64,000 nucleotides of DNA from Phyllobacterium myrsinacearum (GTDB lineage Bacteria; Pseudomonadota; Alphaproteobacteria; Rhizobiales; Rhizobiaceae). Under the pieces are notes generated by a model, which saw nothing but the letters and a program-made list of their open reading frames with translations, searched no databases and was not told the DNA's origin. The DNA is taken from positions 186,001-250,000 of the forward strand of contig NZ_JACGXN010000003.1 of assembly GCF_014138285.1 (NCBI RefSeq), read 5' to 3'. A program made the translations under genes and the position numbers. This document shows, piece after piece, positions 55,074 through 63,278 of the stretch (its first letter is position 1; each line of letters starts with the position of its first letter).

Positions 55074-55889
55074 TTATTTACCGGAACCGGCGATCTGGTC
55101 GCCGTCACGTGTCAGGTAATAGGCGGCAAGGATCGGCAGAAAGGTAACCAGCACCACAACCATTGCCACCACATTGGTGACGGGGCGCTGACGCGGGCGG
55201 ATCAGTTCCTGCAGCATCCAGATCGGCAGAGTCGATTGCTGCCCGCCGGTGAACGTGGTGACAATGACCTCGTCGAAGGACAAGGCAAAAGCCAGCATGC
55301 CCCCGGCCAGCAAGGCGGTGCTGATATTTGGCAGGATGACATGGCGGAATGTCTGTAAACCGTTGGCGCCGAGATCCATGGAGGCTTCGACCAGCGACCC
55401 GGAAACACGGCGAAACCGGGCAACCGCGTTGTTATAGACAACCACGACGCAGAATGTGGCGTGACCGAGCACGATAGTCCAGATCGAGAAGGGAATGTCC
55501 GCCATGCTGAAAGCCGAGCGTAGCGCAATACCGGTGATGATACCGGGCAAGGCAATCGGCAGGATGACCAGAAGCGAAATGGTCTCCCGCCCGAAAAACC
55601 GTGTTTGGCTGACGGCTGCTGCGCAAAGTGTTCCGAGTACCAGGGCAATCGCCGTTGCAATGGAAGCCACCCGAACCGAAAGGCTCAGCGCCTCCCAGAC
55701 GTCAGGGCGATTCCATGTCACCGCGAACCATTGCAGCGTCAGGCCCGGCGGCGGAAACTGATAGCTCTTTTCCTCCGTGGTGAAGGCATAAAGAAAAATC
55801 AGCATGATCGGCAGATGCAGGAAGAGCAATCCGCCAGCCGCGGCAATCTTCAGACCCGGCGGAGCGGAGGTGGAGCGGTCAGAGCGCAT
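55074..55889 (-). CDS. ydcV: Polyamine-type ABC permease (YdcV/PotC family)
   Basis: A 271-residue permease (YdcV is 264). From ATG 55889 with GGGAG upstream; open extension to 56000 lies inside the previous gene. Six helices; the EAA loop reads [22 protein letters not shown], typical of PotC. Overlaps the preceding permease gene by 11 bases. Forms the channel with the YdcU-like protein. Confidence 0.9.
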   Translation of the reverse strand: MRSDRSTSAPPGLKIAAAGGLLFLHLPIMLIFLYAFTTEEKSYQFPPPGLTLQWFAVTWNRPDVWEALSLSVRVASIATAIALVLGTLCAAAVSQTRFFGRETISLLVILPIALPGIITGIALRSAFSMADIPFSIWTIVLGHATFCVVVVYNNAVARFRRVSGSLVEASMDLGANGLQTFRHVILPNISTALLAGGMLAFALSFDEVIVTTFTGGQQSTLPIWMLQELIRPRQRPVTNVVAMVVVLVTFLPILAAYYLTRDGDQIAGSGK

Positions 55890-56832
55890 CAAAAGCTCCC
55901 ATCTTGCGGGCCATCCAGAGATACAGTCCCATGATAACAATCGGTACGACAGTGAAGGCGGCAGCAAGCGGAATGTTACCCGCAGTACCCTGCTGCGCAT
56001 AAACCGCCTGACCGATGAACAGACGTGACGAGCCTATGATCTGCGGAATGATGTAGTCGCCAAGTGTCAGCGAAAAGGTGAAGATCGAACCGGCGACAAT
56101 CCCCGGTAGCGCCAGCGGAAACAGAACATGTCGGAATGTCTGTTGCGGGGTGCTTCCGAGGTCTGACGACGCTTCAATGAGGTTAGCAGGAACACGTTCC
56201 AGGGAGGCCTGGATCGGCAGGATCATGAACGGCATCCAGACATAGACGAAGACGATGAATGTCCCGGTATAGCTGACCGAAAGGGAGTTGCCTCCGATAA
56301 CCGGAATAGAGAGCCATGCATCCAGCAGCCAAAGCAGATTCAACTTGGCAAGAAACCATGTCAGAATGCCTTCCTTGGCAAGGATCAGCTTCCACGCATA
56401 AATCTTGACAAGATAGCTCGACCAGAGCGGCAACATCACACCGAGATAAAAAATCGCCTTCCATTTTCCCCTGGCATAGCGCGCCGCATAATAGGCAATG
56501 GGAAAAGCGATCAGAGCAGAAAACAGGGTTACGATTGCCGCCATCGACACTGTGCGGATGATGATGTCGAGATTGGCTTCGTTCAGCAGCTGGCCATATG
56601 TGGAGAGCGTGAACTCATAGTTCACCAGTCCCGAATAGTCATCTATCGAGAAAAAACTCTGCAGCAGCAACGCCAGCAAGGAGCCGAGATATATGATACC
56701 AAGCCATAACAGTGGCGGAGCCAGCATGACGGCCAGAAAAACATGTGGATGTTTCCAGAAGAAGTCCGAGATTCGACCGGCAAGGCCCGGTTTCTCGATC
56801 AAAATGGCCTGTTCGCCGGTAATGGCACTCAT
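55879..56832 (-). CDS. ydcU: Polyamine-type ABC permease (YdcU/PotB family)
   Basis: A 317-residue permease (YdcU is 313). Helix 1 (about 33-58, [30 protein letters not shown]), PotB-like [34 protein letters not shown], and the EAA loop [25 protein letters not shown]. It overlaps the ATPase gene by four bases upstream and the second permease by 11 bases downstream. Confidence 0.9.
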   Translation of the reverse strand: MSAITGEQAILIEKPGLAGRISDFFWKHPHVFLAVMLAPPLLWLGIIYLGSLLALLLQSFFSIDDYSGLVNYEFTLSTYGQLLNEANLDIIIRTVSMAAIVTLFSALIAFPIAYYAARYARGKWKAIFYLGVMLPLWSSYLVKIYAWKLILAKEGILTWFLAKLNLLWLLDAWLSIPVIGGNSLSVSYTGTFIVFVYVWMPFMILPIQASLERVPANLIEASSDLGSTPQQTFRHVLFPLALPGIVAGSIFTFSLTLGDYIIPQIIGSSRLFIGQAVYAQQGTAGNIPLAAAFTVVPIVIMGLYLWMARKMGAFDAL

Positions 56833-57830
56833 GGTGTCGTCTCCATCAGATGGAGATCAGCGGGGGCAAAGCTCAATGTGACATTGCTGCCCTCCTCCGG
56901 CACAGGGCTAGAAGCCGGGCTCATCACATGGAGTTTGGTCCCGCCGACGTTGACGGTGACGCGATTGGACGCTCCGAGGAAACTGCGTGAGAGGACAACA
57001 CCGGAAACAGCGAGCTGCCCCTCCTTTTTGCTGTTCAGGCCGATGGCTTCGGGACGCAGACTGGCAAGCTGCTGCCCCGCTCCCAGTTGGGTGACAAACT
57101 CCGGCTGCAAAATATTGGAAGAGCCTACGAAATCCGCAACAAAACGGGTCTTTGGTCGCTTGTACACATCCTCCGGCGTGCCCAACTGCTGGATCTTGCC
57201 GTCATTGAAAACGGCTATGCGGTCAGCCATGGACAGTGCTTCACCCTGATCGTGGGTCACGAAGACAAAAGTGATGCCGAGCGACTTTTGCAGGGTCTTC
57301 AGTTCTTCCTGCATCTGTTCACGCAGCTTCAGATCCAGCGCGCCCAAAGGTTCGTCGAGCAAAAGAACTTTCGGCTTGTTGACGAGCGCACGGGCCAGCG
57401 CCACGCGCTGTCGCTGACCGCCGGAGAGCTGGCCGGGCCGCCTTGCGCCGTAGCCAGGCAGTTTAACCATAGCAAGTGCATCTTCCGCCGCCTTGCGCCG
57501 CTCTTCCCGTACGACACCCTTGACCATCAGACCATAGGCAACATTGTCGAGAATGCTCAGGTGCGGAAACAGCGCATAGTCCTGAAACACCGTGTTGACG
57601 TTGCGCCGGTAGGGCGGAACACCTTCGGCGGTTTCACCGAAAATCTCGATATGCCCGTGAGTCGGCTGTTCGAAACCGGCCATCAGACGGAGGCAGGTTG
57701 TCTTGCCCGAGCCGGAAGGGCCGAGCATGGCGAAGAATTCGCCTTCGGCAACAGCAAGATCGACCGCATCGACGGCTCGGACTGCTCCGAAATGGCGTGA
57801 TACGTTTTCGAACAGGACAGCAGCGGTCAT
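56829..57830 (-). CDS. ydcT: Polyamine-type ABC ATPase (YdcT/PotA family)
   Basis: A 333-residue ATPase (YdcT is 337): Walker A GPSGSGKTT, Q-loop FQDYALFPHLSI, signature [15 protein letters not shown], Walker B LLLDEPLGALD and switch THDQGEAL. The C-terminal TOBE domain (about 240-330) contains ASLRPEAIGLN. Powers the YdcU/YdcV channel. The gap upstream to the binding-protein gene (183 bases) holds a long inverted repeat. Confidence 0.92.
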   Translation of the reverse strand: MTAAVLFENVSRHFGAVRAVDAVDLAVAEGEFFAMLGPSGSGKTTCLRLMAGFEQPTHGHIEIFGETAEGVPPYRRNVNTVFQDYALFPHLSILDNVAYGLMVKGVVREERRKAAEDALAMVKLPGYGARRPGQLSGGQRQRVALARALVNKPKVLLLDEPLGALDLKLREQMQEELKTLQKSLGITFVFVTHDQGEALSMADRIAVFNDGKIQQLGTPEDVYKRPKTRFVADFVGSSNILQPEFVTQLGAGQQLASLRPEAIGLNSKKEGQLAVSGVVLSRSFLGASNRVTVNVGGTKLHVMSPASSPVPEEGSNVTLSFAPADLHLMETTP

Positions 57831-57866
57831 CTCTCACTCCAGGTTAAGGGCCGTTCGCAAATCCAT

Positions 57867-57993
57867 GGTGCGTGGTTCGACAAGCTCACCATGAGGTAAA
57901 TGCGGCCCTTCAAGGCGCTAAACCCTGCAACGCCTGCGATTGGCTTTGCAAGCCACCAAACTCCCTCATGGTGAGCCTGTCGAACCACGCACC
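57867..57993. repeat. REP-like long inverted repeat inside the ydc operon
   Basis: The 30-base arm at 57867-57896 pairs with 57964-57993 at 29 of 30 positions, around a 67-base spacer. The core is GTGGTTCGACAAGCTCACCATGAGG on one side and its complement with one change on the other. Similar TTCGACAGGCTCA palindromic units recur as intergenic repeats in alphaproteobacterial genomes. As RNA it would form a very stable hairpin just after the binding-protein stop, which can protect that message and reduce read-through into the ATPase and permeases. Confidence 0.8.
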
Positions 57994-58013
57994 ATATCCA
58001 TGCAGCAATCGTA

Positions 58014-59174
58014 TCAGCGGCCGCCGATTACACCGATATAGTCAGAGACCCAGCGGTGATAGGGAACGCACTCGCTCTGGCTTTCGCACTTTGCCACCGG
58101 TGTCCGCCAGAACTTGATCTTGTCGAAATCATTATAGCCATTGGTGGCGCAGCCCTCGTCGGTGAGGAGTTCATTGCCTTTACAAGCTGCAGCGACGGAT
58201 GGGTTGGCTCCGAACCATGCGGAAACGTCACCCTGCACTTTCGCGGAAAGGCTGTGTTCCATCCACATATAGGCGCAGTTTGGATGGGCGCTTTCCGTAT
58301 GGAGCATGGTTGTATCGGCCCAGCCTGTCGTACCCTCTTCCGGAAATTCCGAGGCGACGGGCTGCTTTTCCGACTTCAGCAAATTGACCTGAAACGGCCA
58401 TGAGCCGGAAGCGACAACGCCTTCATTCTTGAAATCATCAACCTGGATCATGGCATCATGCCAGTAACGGCCTGCCAGTTTCCGCTGTACGCGCAGCAGA
58501 TCAAGCGCAGCCTTGTATTGATCTTCGTTCAGCTCATAAGGGCTCTTGATACCCAATTCCGGCTTGTGGAACATCAGGTAATTGGCAGCATCAGCGATGT
58601 GGATCGGGCCGTCATAGGCCTGCACGCGGCCCTTGTTGGATTTACCATCCGGCAGGTTCATCTCTTCGAAGACGACATTCCAGCTCTTTGGCGGCTTACC
58701 CTTGAAGACGTCGGTGTTGTACATGAGGACATTGGGGCCCCATACATATGGGACGCCATAGTGGACGCCCTTGACCGTATACCACGGCGCATCCTGCAGA
58801 CGTTTGTCGACGGTCTTCCAGCTCGGAATGAGATCTGTGTTGATCGGCTGGACGCGTTTGCCTGCAACGAGACGCAAGGATGCATCGCCGGAGGCAGTCA
58901 CCAGATCAAAGCCGCCCTCGTTCATCAGAGCGACCATTTCGTCCGACGTCGCGGCGGTCTTGACGCTGACCTTGCAGCCGGTCTCCTTTTCGAAACCTGT
59001 GACCCAATCGTAGTTCTTGTCGGTGTCGCCGCGTTCAATGTAACCGGCCCAGGCAACGATGGAGAGTTCGCCTTCACCCTTGCCAAGTTCTTTCAAGGCT
59101 TCCTGAGCCATGACTTGCGTGCAGAAGGCGATGGAAAGAGTAAGTGCAGTGCAGGATTTGAGTATCTGCTTCAT
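58014..59174 (-). CDS. ydcS: Polyamine-type ABC substrate-binding protein (YdcS/PotD family)
   Basis: A 386-residue binding protein (YdcS is 381) from ATG 59174, with signal peptide KSCTALTLSIAFCTQVMAQ. The PotD-type fold shows ELSIVAWAGYIERG, GFDLVTASGDASLRL and YGVPYVWGPNVLMYNTDVF, the last being a strongly conserved YdcS phrase. The C-terminus has several cysteines (AACKGNE, EGCATN, KCESQSEC). First gene of the transport operon; probably binds putrescine, GABA or related cations. E. coli YdcS has also been reported to make short polyhydroxybutyrate; whether this one does is unknown. Confidence 0.88.
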   Translation of the reverse strand: MKQILKSCTALTLSIAFCTQVMAQEALKELGKGEGELSIVAWAGYIERGDTDKNYDWVTGFEKETGCKVSVKTAATSDEMVALMNEGGFDLVTASGDASLRLVAGKRVQPINTDLIPSWKTVDKRLQDAPWYTVKGVHYGVPYVWGPNVLMYNTDVFKGKPPKSWNVVFEEMNLPDGKSNKGRVQAYDGPIHIADAANYLMFHKPELGIKSPYELNEDQYKAALDLLRVQRKLAGRYWHDAMIQVDDFKNEGVVASGSWPFQVNLLKSEKQPVASEFPEEGTTGWADTTMLHTESAHPNCAYMWMEHSLSAKVQGDVSAWFGANPSVAAACKGNELLTDEGCATNGYNDFDKIKFWRTPVAKCESQSECVPYHRWVSDYIGVIGGR

Positions 59175-59293
59175 CTTGAGTCTCCCGATCGGTAGTGCCG
59201 CCTTTGCGGCGTGTGTTCCCGGAAGAAAAGTGCCTCTCTTTTGCCGCTTTCGCAAATTCATTAATCAGAACGTCACTATCGGTTTTTCCGATA

Positions 59294-60202
59294 TCAACGA
59301 TTCCGGCCGCTGCGCAGTGCTTCGGCAATCCCGACAAAATCGCGTGCCGCCTGCGGCAGGCTTGATCCCTTGCGCCAGACCATGCCCACCTGCACTACGG
59401 GCAAGGCACCTGAAACATCGCGGCTTTCGATACGATCACCTTCCAGCGACCACGGGCGATAAACGAGATCGGGCAAAAGTGCGATCCCGGCGCCCGTCGC
59501 CACAAGACTGCGCACAGCTTCAACGGATCGGGTGCGGAACGCCACATGCGGGCGGGCACCCAGTGCCGTCAAAAGCTTGCCGGTGTTCTCTTCGATTTCA
59601 TCCACGGTCAACATGATCAACGGCTCTTTGGCAATATCGTTGATGGAAATGATATCAGCGCTGACAAGGGGGTGGCCGAGAGGCAGCCAAAGGCGGTAGG
59701 GAGAGGTTTCGATAATTTCCGCCTGCAAGGCCATGCGGTCGCGCAGATTGGAGATGACCATGACGGCCACGTCGAGCTCACCGCCAACAAGCAGGTGTTC
59801 GAGATAAGAACCATTGTCCTCGATTGCGCTGATTTCAACGCCCGGGTGCGCGCGGCGATAGCGGGCAAGCAGATCCGACAAAACATAGCCGGCAACCAAC
59901 GAGGTAACCCCCAGATGCAGCTTGCCTGCGTTAACTGCCTTCTCATCGGAGAAAGAGCGGCGCGCATCGGAGACATCGGCCAGTATCTTGGTGGCATGGC
60001 GCAGAAACTGGTGCCCGTTATAGGTAATGTGCAAACCGCGCGGATGACGCTCGAAAAGTTCGACGCCAAGATCGGTTTCCAGTTCCTTGATCGCTTCGGT
60101 GATCGAGGACTGCGAGATCGAAAGATTCTGGGCGGCACGGGTAATCGAGCCCTGTTCCGCGACGGCGACGAAATATTGCAACTGCCGGAGTGTAAATGCC
60201 AT
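59294..60202 (-). CDS. LysR-family regulator upstream of the ydc operon
   Basis: A 302-residue LysR protein from ATG 60202 (MAFTLRQLQYFVAVAEQGS). DNA-binding domain with SISQSSITEAIKELE; effector domain with YVLSDLLARYRRAHPGVEI and VATGAGIALLPD. It is on the same strand as the ydc operon, ending 119 bases before the YdcS start, so it could be co-transcribed or control it from its own promoter. E. coli controls the operon with a GntR/MocR-type regulator (YdcR), so the control differs here. A longer open frame to 60331 lacks support. Confidence 0.88.
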   Translation of the reverse strand: MAFTLRQLQYFVAVAEQGSITRAAQNLSISQSSITEAIKELETDLGVELFERHPRGLHITYNGHQFLRHATKILADVSDARRSFSDEKAVNAGKLHLGVTSLVAGYVLSDLLARYRRAHPGVEISAIEDNGSYLEHLLVGGELDVAVMVISNLRDRMALQAEIIETSPYRLWLPLGHPLVSADIISINDIAKEPLIMLTVDEIEENTGKLLTALGARPHVAFRTRSVEAVRSLVATGAGIALLPDLVYRPWSLEGDRIESRDVSGALPVVQVGMVWRKGSSLPQAARDFVGIAEALRSGRNR

Positions 60203-60340
60203 GATGCGATTAATAACGCCAAAGCGTGCAGTGGCAAGCAATGCCGGGCCCAACTCCGCTACGTCGGCATGAAGCTCAAAAGGGTTAAGCCGGATAGCTC
60301 CCGAGCACGCGGATCCCGGACTTTCGCCCAAAAGACGGCT

Positions 60341-60850
60341 TTATTCCTCGATCGCCATCATTTGTTGATATTTTTCCAATTGGAGGGCCCGATCGCGCGT
60401 GACATTCGTCCTGTCGTCCGTTTCCATGGGCACGTACATTGTGCCTTGCCTGGTGGCATAGAGGGCATCGCGGGCGCGCGTTTCGGTATCCCGAAATACA
60501 ATCCATGCTCTTTGCGATTGCCGGAGGCTTTCTCCAGCTGAAGCAGGCAGCAGCTTCAACAGCTTGGCATACGCCTCATTCATTCGCCCGTCATATTCGT
60601 GCTCGGCTATTGTCTCGCATTCAGTCTGGCCGCCTGTCGAGGCCTTCTCCGGATTGGCCAGGCAACGATCCAGATTGCCCTGTGTCGTGTCGCCATGCAG
60701 ATCGGAGGCGGCCCTCGCAGCCCCTGCAGCAATAAATGCCAAAAAAAGGACGCTTATCAATCTGGTTTGCCAAGTGGCAAATTTCCATTTGGCGTAGCCG
60801 GCGCAACCAATTGAGGAGGGTAGTGATCGTACTGTGATGTGTTTCGGCAT
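60341..60850 (-). CDS. LprI/DUF1311-like exported protein (possible lysozyme inhibitor)
   Basis: About 169 residues from ATG 60850. The signal peptide is LISVLFLAFIAAGAARA, preceded by an unusually long charged leader (about 35 residues), so an internal start may be the real one. The mature part has paired cysteines (NLDRCLAN...TECETIAEHEYDGRMNEAYAKLL) and SQRAWIVFRDTETRA, the DUF1311/LprI pattern. In Mycobacterium LprI inhibits lysozyme; most bacterial members are uncharacterised. Periplasmic. Confidence 0.75.
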   Translation of the reverse strand: MPKHITVRSLPSSIGCAGYAKWKFATWQTRLISVLFLAFIAAGAARAASDLHGDTTQGNLDRCLANPEKASTGGQTECETIAEHEYDGRMNEAYAKLLKLLPASAGESLRQSQRAWIVFRDTETRARDALYATRQGTMYVPMETDDRTNVTRDRALQLEKYQQMMAIEE

Positions 60851-60902
60851 GATTTTGATCCAGCAACCCGACGCCAAGCAATATGCACATCAAAGCATAT
60901 CA

Positions 60903-61232
60903 TCAACATATACGGTCCGCGTAGGGACTGTCGTTATCACATCGCCTGTCAAGTGGAACGGGTGCTGCCTGCTGCTCCGAGAGATTTGCATCGACAATAG
61001 ATGGCCCTCTCCCGCGCGCCTCGATCAATCCGAATAATCCCAGACCGGCCATAAACGCCATGAAGATGATCGCTGAAATAAGTATTTGAGCCGCTGACAG
61101 CTTGAAGGCGCAGCTTCTCTGCCAATACTCAGCATTCCGATTCTCACGCATCTCAAAATCCGTGATGTCGGATGGAAACTCTTGATAATCGATCCGCTGC
61201 GCCGGATTTTGAGTGTGGAGTATATCGTTCAT
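60903..61232 (-). CDS. Hypothetical single-helix membrane protein, 109 aa
   Basis: A cytoplasmic N-terminal part of about 45 residues, one membrane helix (AAQILISAIIFMAFMAGLGLFGLI) and a short outside tail with two cysteines (RRCDNDSPYADRIC) likely to form a disulfide. The tail wording (CDN..YADRIC) resembles the C-terminal part of some DUF1311-associated proteins, but I cannot assign a family. Same strand, 52 bases upstream of the LprI-like gene; a two-gene unit is likely. Confidence 0.6.
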   Translation of the reverse strand: MNDILHTQNPAQRIDYQEFPSDITDFEMRENRNAEYWQRSCAFKLSAAQILISAIIFMAFMAGLGLFGLIEARGRGPSIVDANLSEQQAAPVPLDRRCDNDSPYADRIC

Positions 61233-61514
61233 TTGACTGAACCCCGCTGACCAAATGCGAACTTTCGATTTGGCGGAATGGAGCGCTACAGTTCCAATTG
61301 GATTGATAAGCCCGGTGCCGGATCACCAGAAGACAGGATAAAGACGGGGTATTCCCGGTGTCTCCCATGAACGACGGAACTGGCGGCGCGCATCGTCCAC
61401 TGGATTCGCCCGCTATTGTCGCCGGGGATCAATGCTTGGTCAAAGAACATCTTTGGTTGTAATTTTGGGTATGGTGCTAAAGATTTAAGTTATTCTCATG
61501 CACGAATAAGAACT

Positions 61515-62111
61515 TCATACCCCGGATTGCAGGCGGGCAAAGCTATCGCCTACATAGTCAGCCATGCGGCGTTTACCACCGTCCTGACGCCACAACTCCA
61601 TGCCGAGACGCATCATGCCGATTGAGAGAATGGCTACCATGCGGTGCTCGTCTCGCCGCTCCGGTTGCGGCCAGACCTCGCACAATGCCTCGAAAATTGT
61701 GGTTTCCATCAGTGCGAACGTGGCTTGTTTGCGCGCGCGCAATGCCTCGTTTGAACGCAACAGGCGGTCAATGACGATCGACCGCTCCGTTTCGTACCGT
61801 GACACCATGCCGAGAAGGACGTCCCGCACCGCCTCAAGCGGCGGCTGATCCGGCGATACGGCGAGAATCGCAGGGCGAAGCGCTTCATAGAAACCGCTGC
61901 CCTGGAAATGCTGCAGAATTTCTTCTTTGGTTTTGAAATAATAGAAGAATGTTCGTGCTGATATGCCTGCTTCCGCGGCAATGGCTTCGAGCGTTGTCGC
62001 GTCATAACCATTGTCGATGAACATCTGCAGGCCTGTCTCGGCTATACGCGCAAGCGTCTCGCGGCGTTTGCGTTCACGCAGGCTCTCGCTTTGAGGTGGC
62101 TGGCTATCCAT
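61515..62111 (-). CDS. TetR-family repressor
   Basis: A 198-residue regulator. N-terminal helix-turn-helix: ETGLQMFIDNGYDATTLEAIAAEAGISARTFFYYFKTKEEIL. The C-terminal ligand domain (about 75-190) is helical. A perfect palindrome sits 45-77 bases upstream of its start, so it is probably self-repressed. No gene starts nearby in the other direction, so other targets must be elsewhere. Family clear; ligand unknown. Confidence 0.9.
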   Translation of the reverse strand: MDSQPPQSESLRERKRRETLARIAETGLQMFIDNGYDATTLEAIAAEAGISARTFFYYFKTKEEILQHFQGSGFYEALRPAILAVSPDQPPLEAVRDVLLGMVSRYETERSIVIDRLLRSNEALRARKQATFALMETTIFEALCEVWPQPERRDEHRMVAILSIGMMRLGMELWRQDGGKRRMADYVGDSFARLQSGV

Positions 62112-62155
62112 AAAACTCTTGTGCCATGAACTTAGCCCCTTGAAAACCTACAGAG

Positions 62156-62188
62156 ACTGTAATATTTGTATTTTTACAGTGACTGTAA
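62156..62188. promoter_or_regulatory. TetR operator palindromes TTACAGT-G-ACTGTAA
   Basis: TTACAGTGACTGTAA (62174-62188) is a perfect 15-base palindrome. A further half-site ACTGTAA (62156-62162) forms a second inverted pair with TTACAGT at 62174. The sites lie upstream of the TetR gene ending at 62111, in its promoter region, and match the two-fold operators of TetR/AcrR-type efflux repressors. Confidence 0.7.
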
Positions 62189-62251
62189 TTTTTTGGATTG
62201 GCCATGAATGCAATGCGACACCAGAGGTTTGGTGGGTTGACGGGAGCGGCC

Positions 62252-62896
62252 TTAATGTGTGCCGCGCCGGGAAAACGCAGCAATCATTTCCTCGCACGTC
62301 TGTTTCAACTGTTGTTGCGGCCCTTCGGACGCATCACTTTGGCCACAGACGCGCGCACCCTCCACAAGCAAAACGAGGCTATTGGCCAGTTGTTCATGCT
62401 GTTCAATCCCAGCCGCACGGCACAGATTGCCCAAACGTTCCCTGTGGTCTTTCTTCGCATCCACAATAACCTTGAGCGCCGGGTGGTTCGCGTCTTTCAA
62501 TTCGACCGCCGCGTTGGCCAAATCACAACCGCGAGGGTCATCGAAAACGCGTTTTACGACTTCCATAACCCATCCATGCAATTGCCCCATAGGGTCATTC
62601 GGATAAGTTTTATCCAGATCATCCCAAGCTTGTTTGCCTCGCGCCGAAAGCTGTTTCAGACACTCGCATACCAGATCATCTTTCGATCCAAAATGGCGAT
62701 ACAGCGTCATCTTGTTGGACTCCGCCGCCTCTGCAATCGCATCAACACCGATGCCCTTGTAGCCGTGCTGGCGGAAAAGCTCGATCGCGCTTGCGATAAT
62801 GCGATCTCGCGGACGAACGCGGTTCTCGTCGCAAATTTCACTTTTGTCAGGAGTGTCGCAATGGTCCGAAATTTTCTGCACTGACGTGCTTGACAC
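62252..62896 (-). CDS. TetR-family repressor divergent from the RND pump
   Basis: A 214-residue regulator with helix-turn-helix RIIASAIELFRQHGYKGIGVDAIAEAAESNKMTLYRHFGSKDDLV and a helical ligand domain containing cysteines (REDPRGCDLANAAVELKD). Divergent from the small ORF and RND pump genes at 63060-64000, with two identical GTTAC-N6-GTAAC palindromes between. This is the usual repressor-pump layout (as BepR/bepDE in Brucella). Confidence 0.9.
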   Translation of the reverse strand: MSSTSVQKISDHCDTPDKSEICDENRVRPRDRIIASAIELFRQHGYKGIGVDAIAEAAESNKMTLYRHFGSKDDLVCECLKQLSARGKQAWDDLDKTYPNDPMGQLHGWVMEVVKRVFDDPRGCDLANAAVELKDANHPALKVIVDAKKDHRERLGNLCRAAGIEQHEQLANSLVLLVEGARVCGQSDASEGPQQQLKQTCEEMIAAFSRRGTH

Positions 62897-62900
62897 GGAT

Positions 62901-62942
62901 GTTACCTCCTAGTAACTATTTTCTTGTTACTAATCGGTAACA
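62901..62942. promoter_or_regulatory. Two tandem TetR operators GTTAC-N6-GTAAC
   Basis: GTTAC-CTCCTA-GTAAC (62901-62916) and TGTTAC-TAATCG-GTAACA (62925-62942) are two perfect inverted repeats of the same arms and spacing, with centres 25 bases apart (about two and a half helix turns). The first begins five bases before the TetR ATG, so binding would block its own transcription as well as the divergent pump promoter. Confidence 0.75.
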
Positions 62943-63059
62943 CATCTTTGGCTTGAATGTCAATTTTCTTTGCTCGTTGTTCAAGTCTGAGTGTTCGCCC
63001 AAAACTATCTGTAGCGCCATTTGAATTCGCGTCCTGGTGGACGACGGAAGGAGAGCATT

Positions 63060-63278
63060 ATGCCTCAGCCATATGCCGATCTCACGATTGCTGAAGTTCT
63101 TTCGGATCCCCTGATCAACAGTGTCATGACTGCTGATCACGTGACCCGTAAAGAACTCGAACTCCTGATGGTGTCTGCAGCTCGCAAAAACACGAAAGCC
63201 GCAGGGTCCAAAGATTGGGCCCGTTCTTTGCCGGCGTTCTCCGTTGATCGATCATCGGGTGGCGGTGTCGCGTGGTAA
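63060..63278 (+). CDS. Conserved-type small protein, 72 aa, coupled to the RND pump gene
   Basis: ATG 63060 has a strong ribosome site (GGAAGGAG). The first half (YADLTIAEVLSDPLINSVM TADHV, then RKELELLMVSAARK) is helical and resembles small proteins of unknown function that are common in rhizobial genomes. The second half is basic and low-complexity. Its stop overlaps the start of the pump gene by seven bases, so translation is coupled. It occupies the place where a membrane fusion protein gene is normally found. Confidence 0.65.
   Translation: MPQPYADLTIAEVLSDPLINSVMTADHVTRKELELLMVSAARKNTKAAGSKDWARSLPAFSVDRSSGGGVAW

Noticed and set aside
54615-55358. Plus-strand frame of 247 codons
   Set aside because: Antisense to patD-like and permease genes; composition unlike a real protein.
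62198-62884. Long plus-strand open frame of 228 codons
   Set aside because: It runs antisense through a clear TetR gene, has no recognisable domain, and such shadow frames are expected opposite GC-rich genes.
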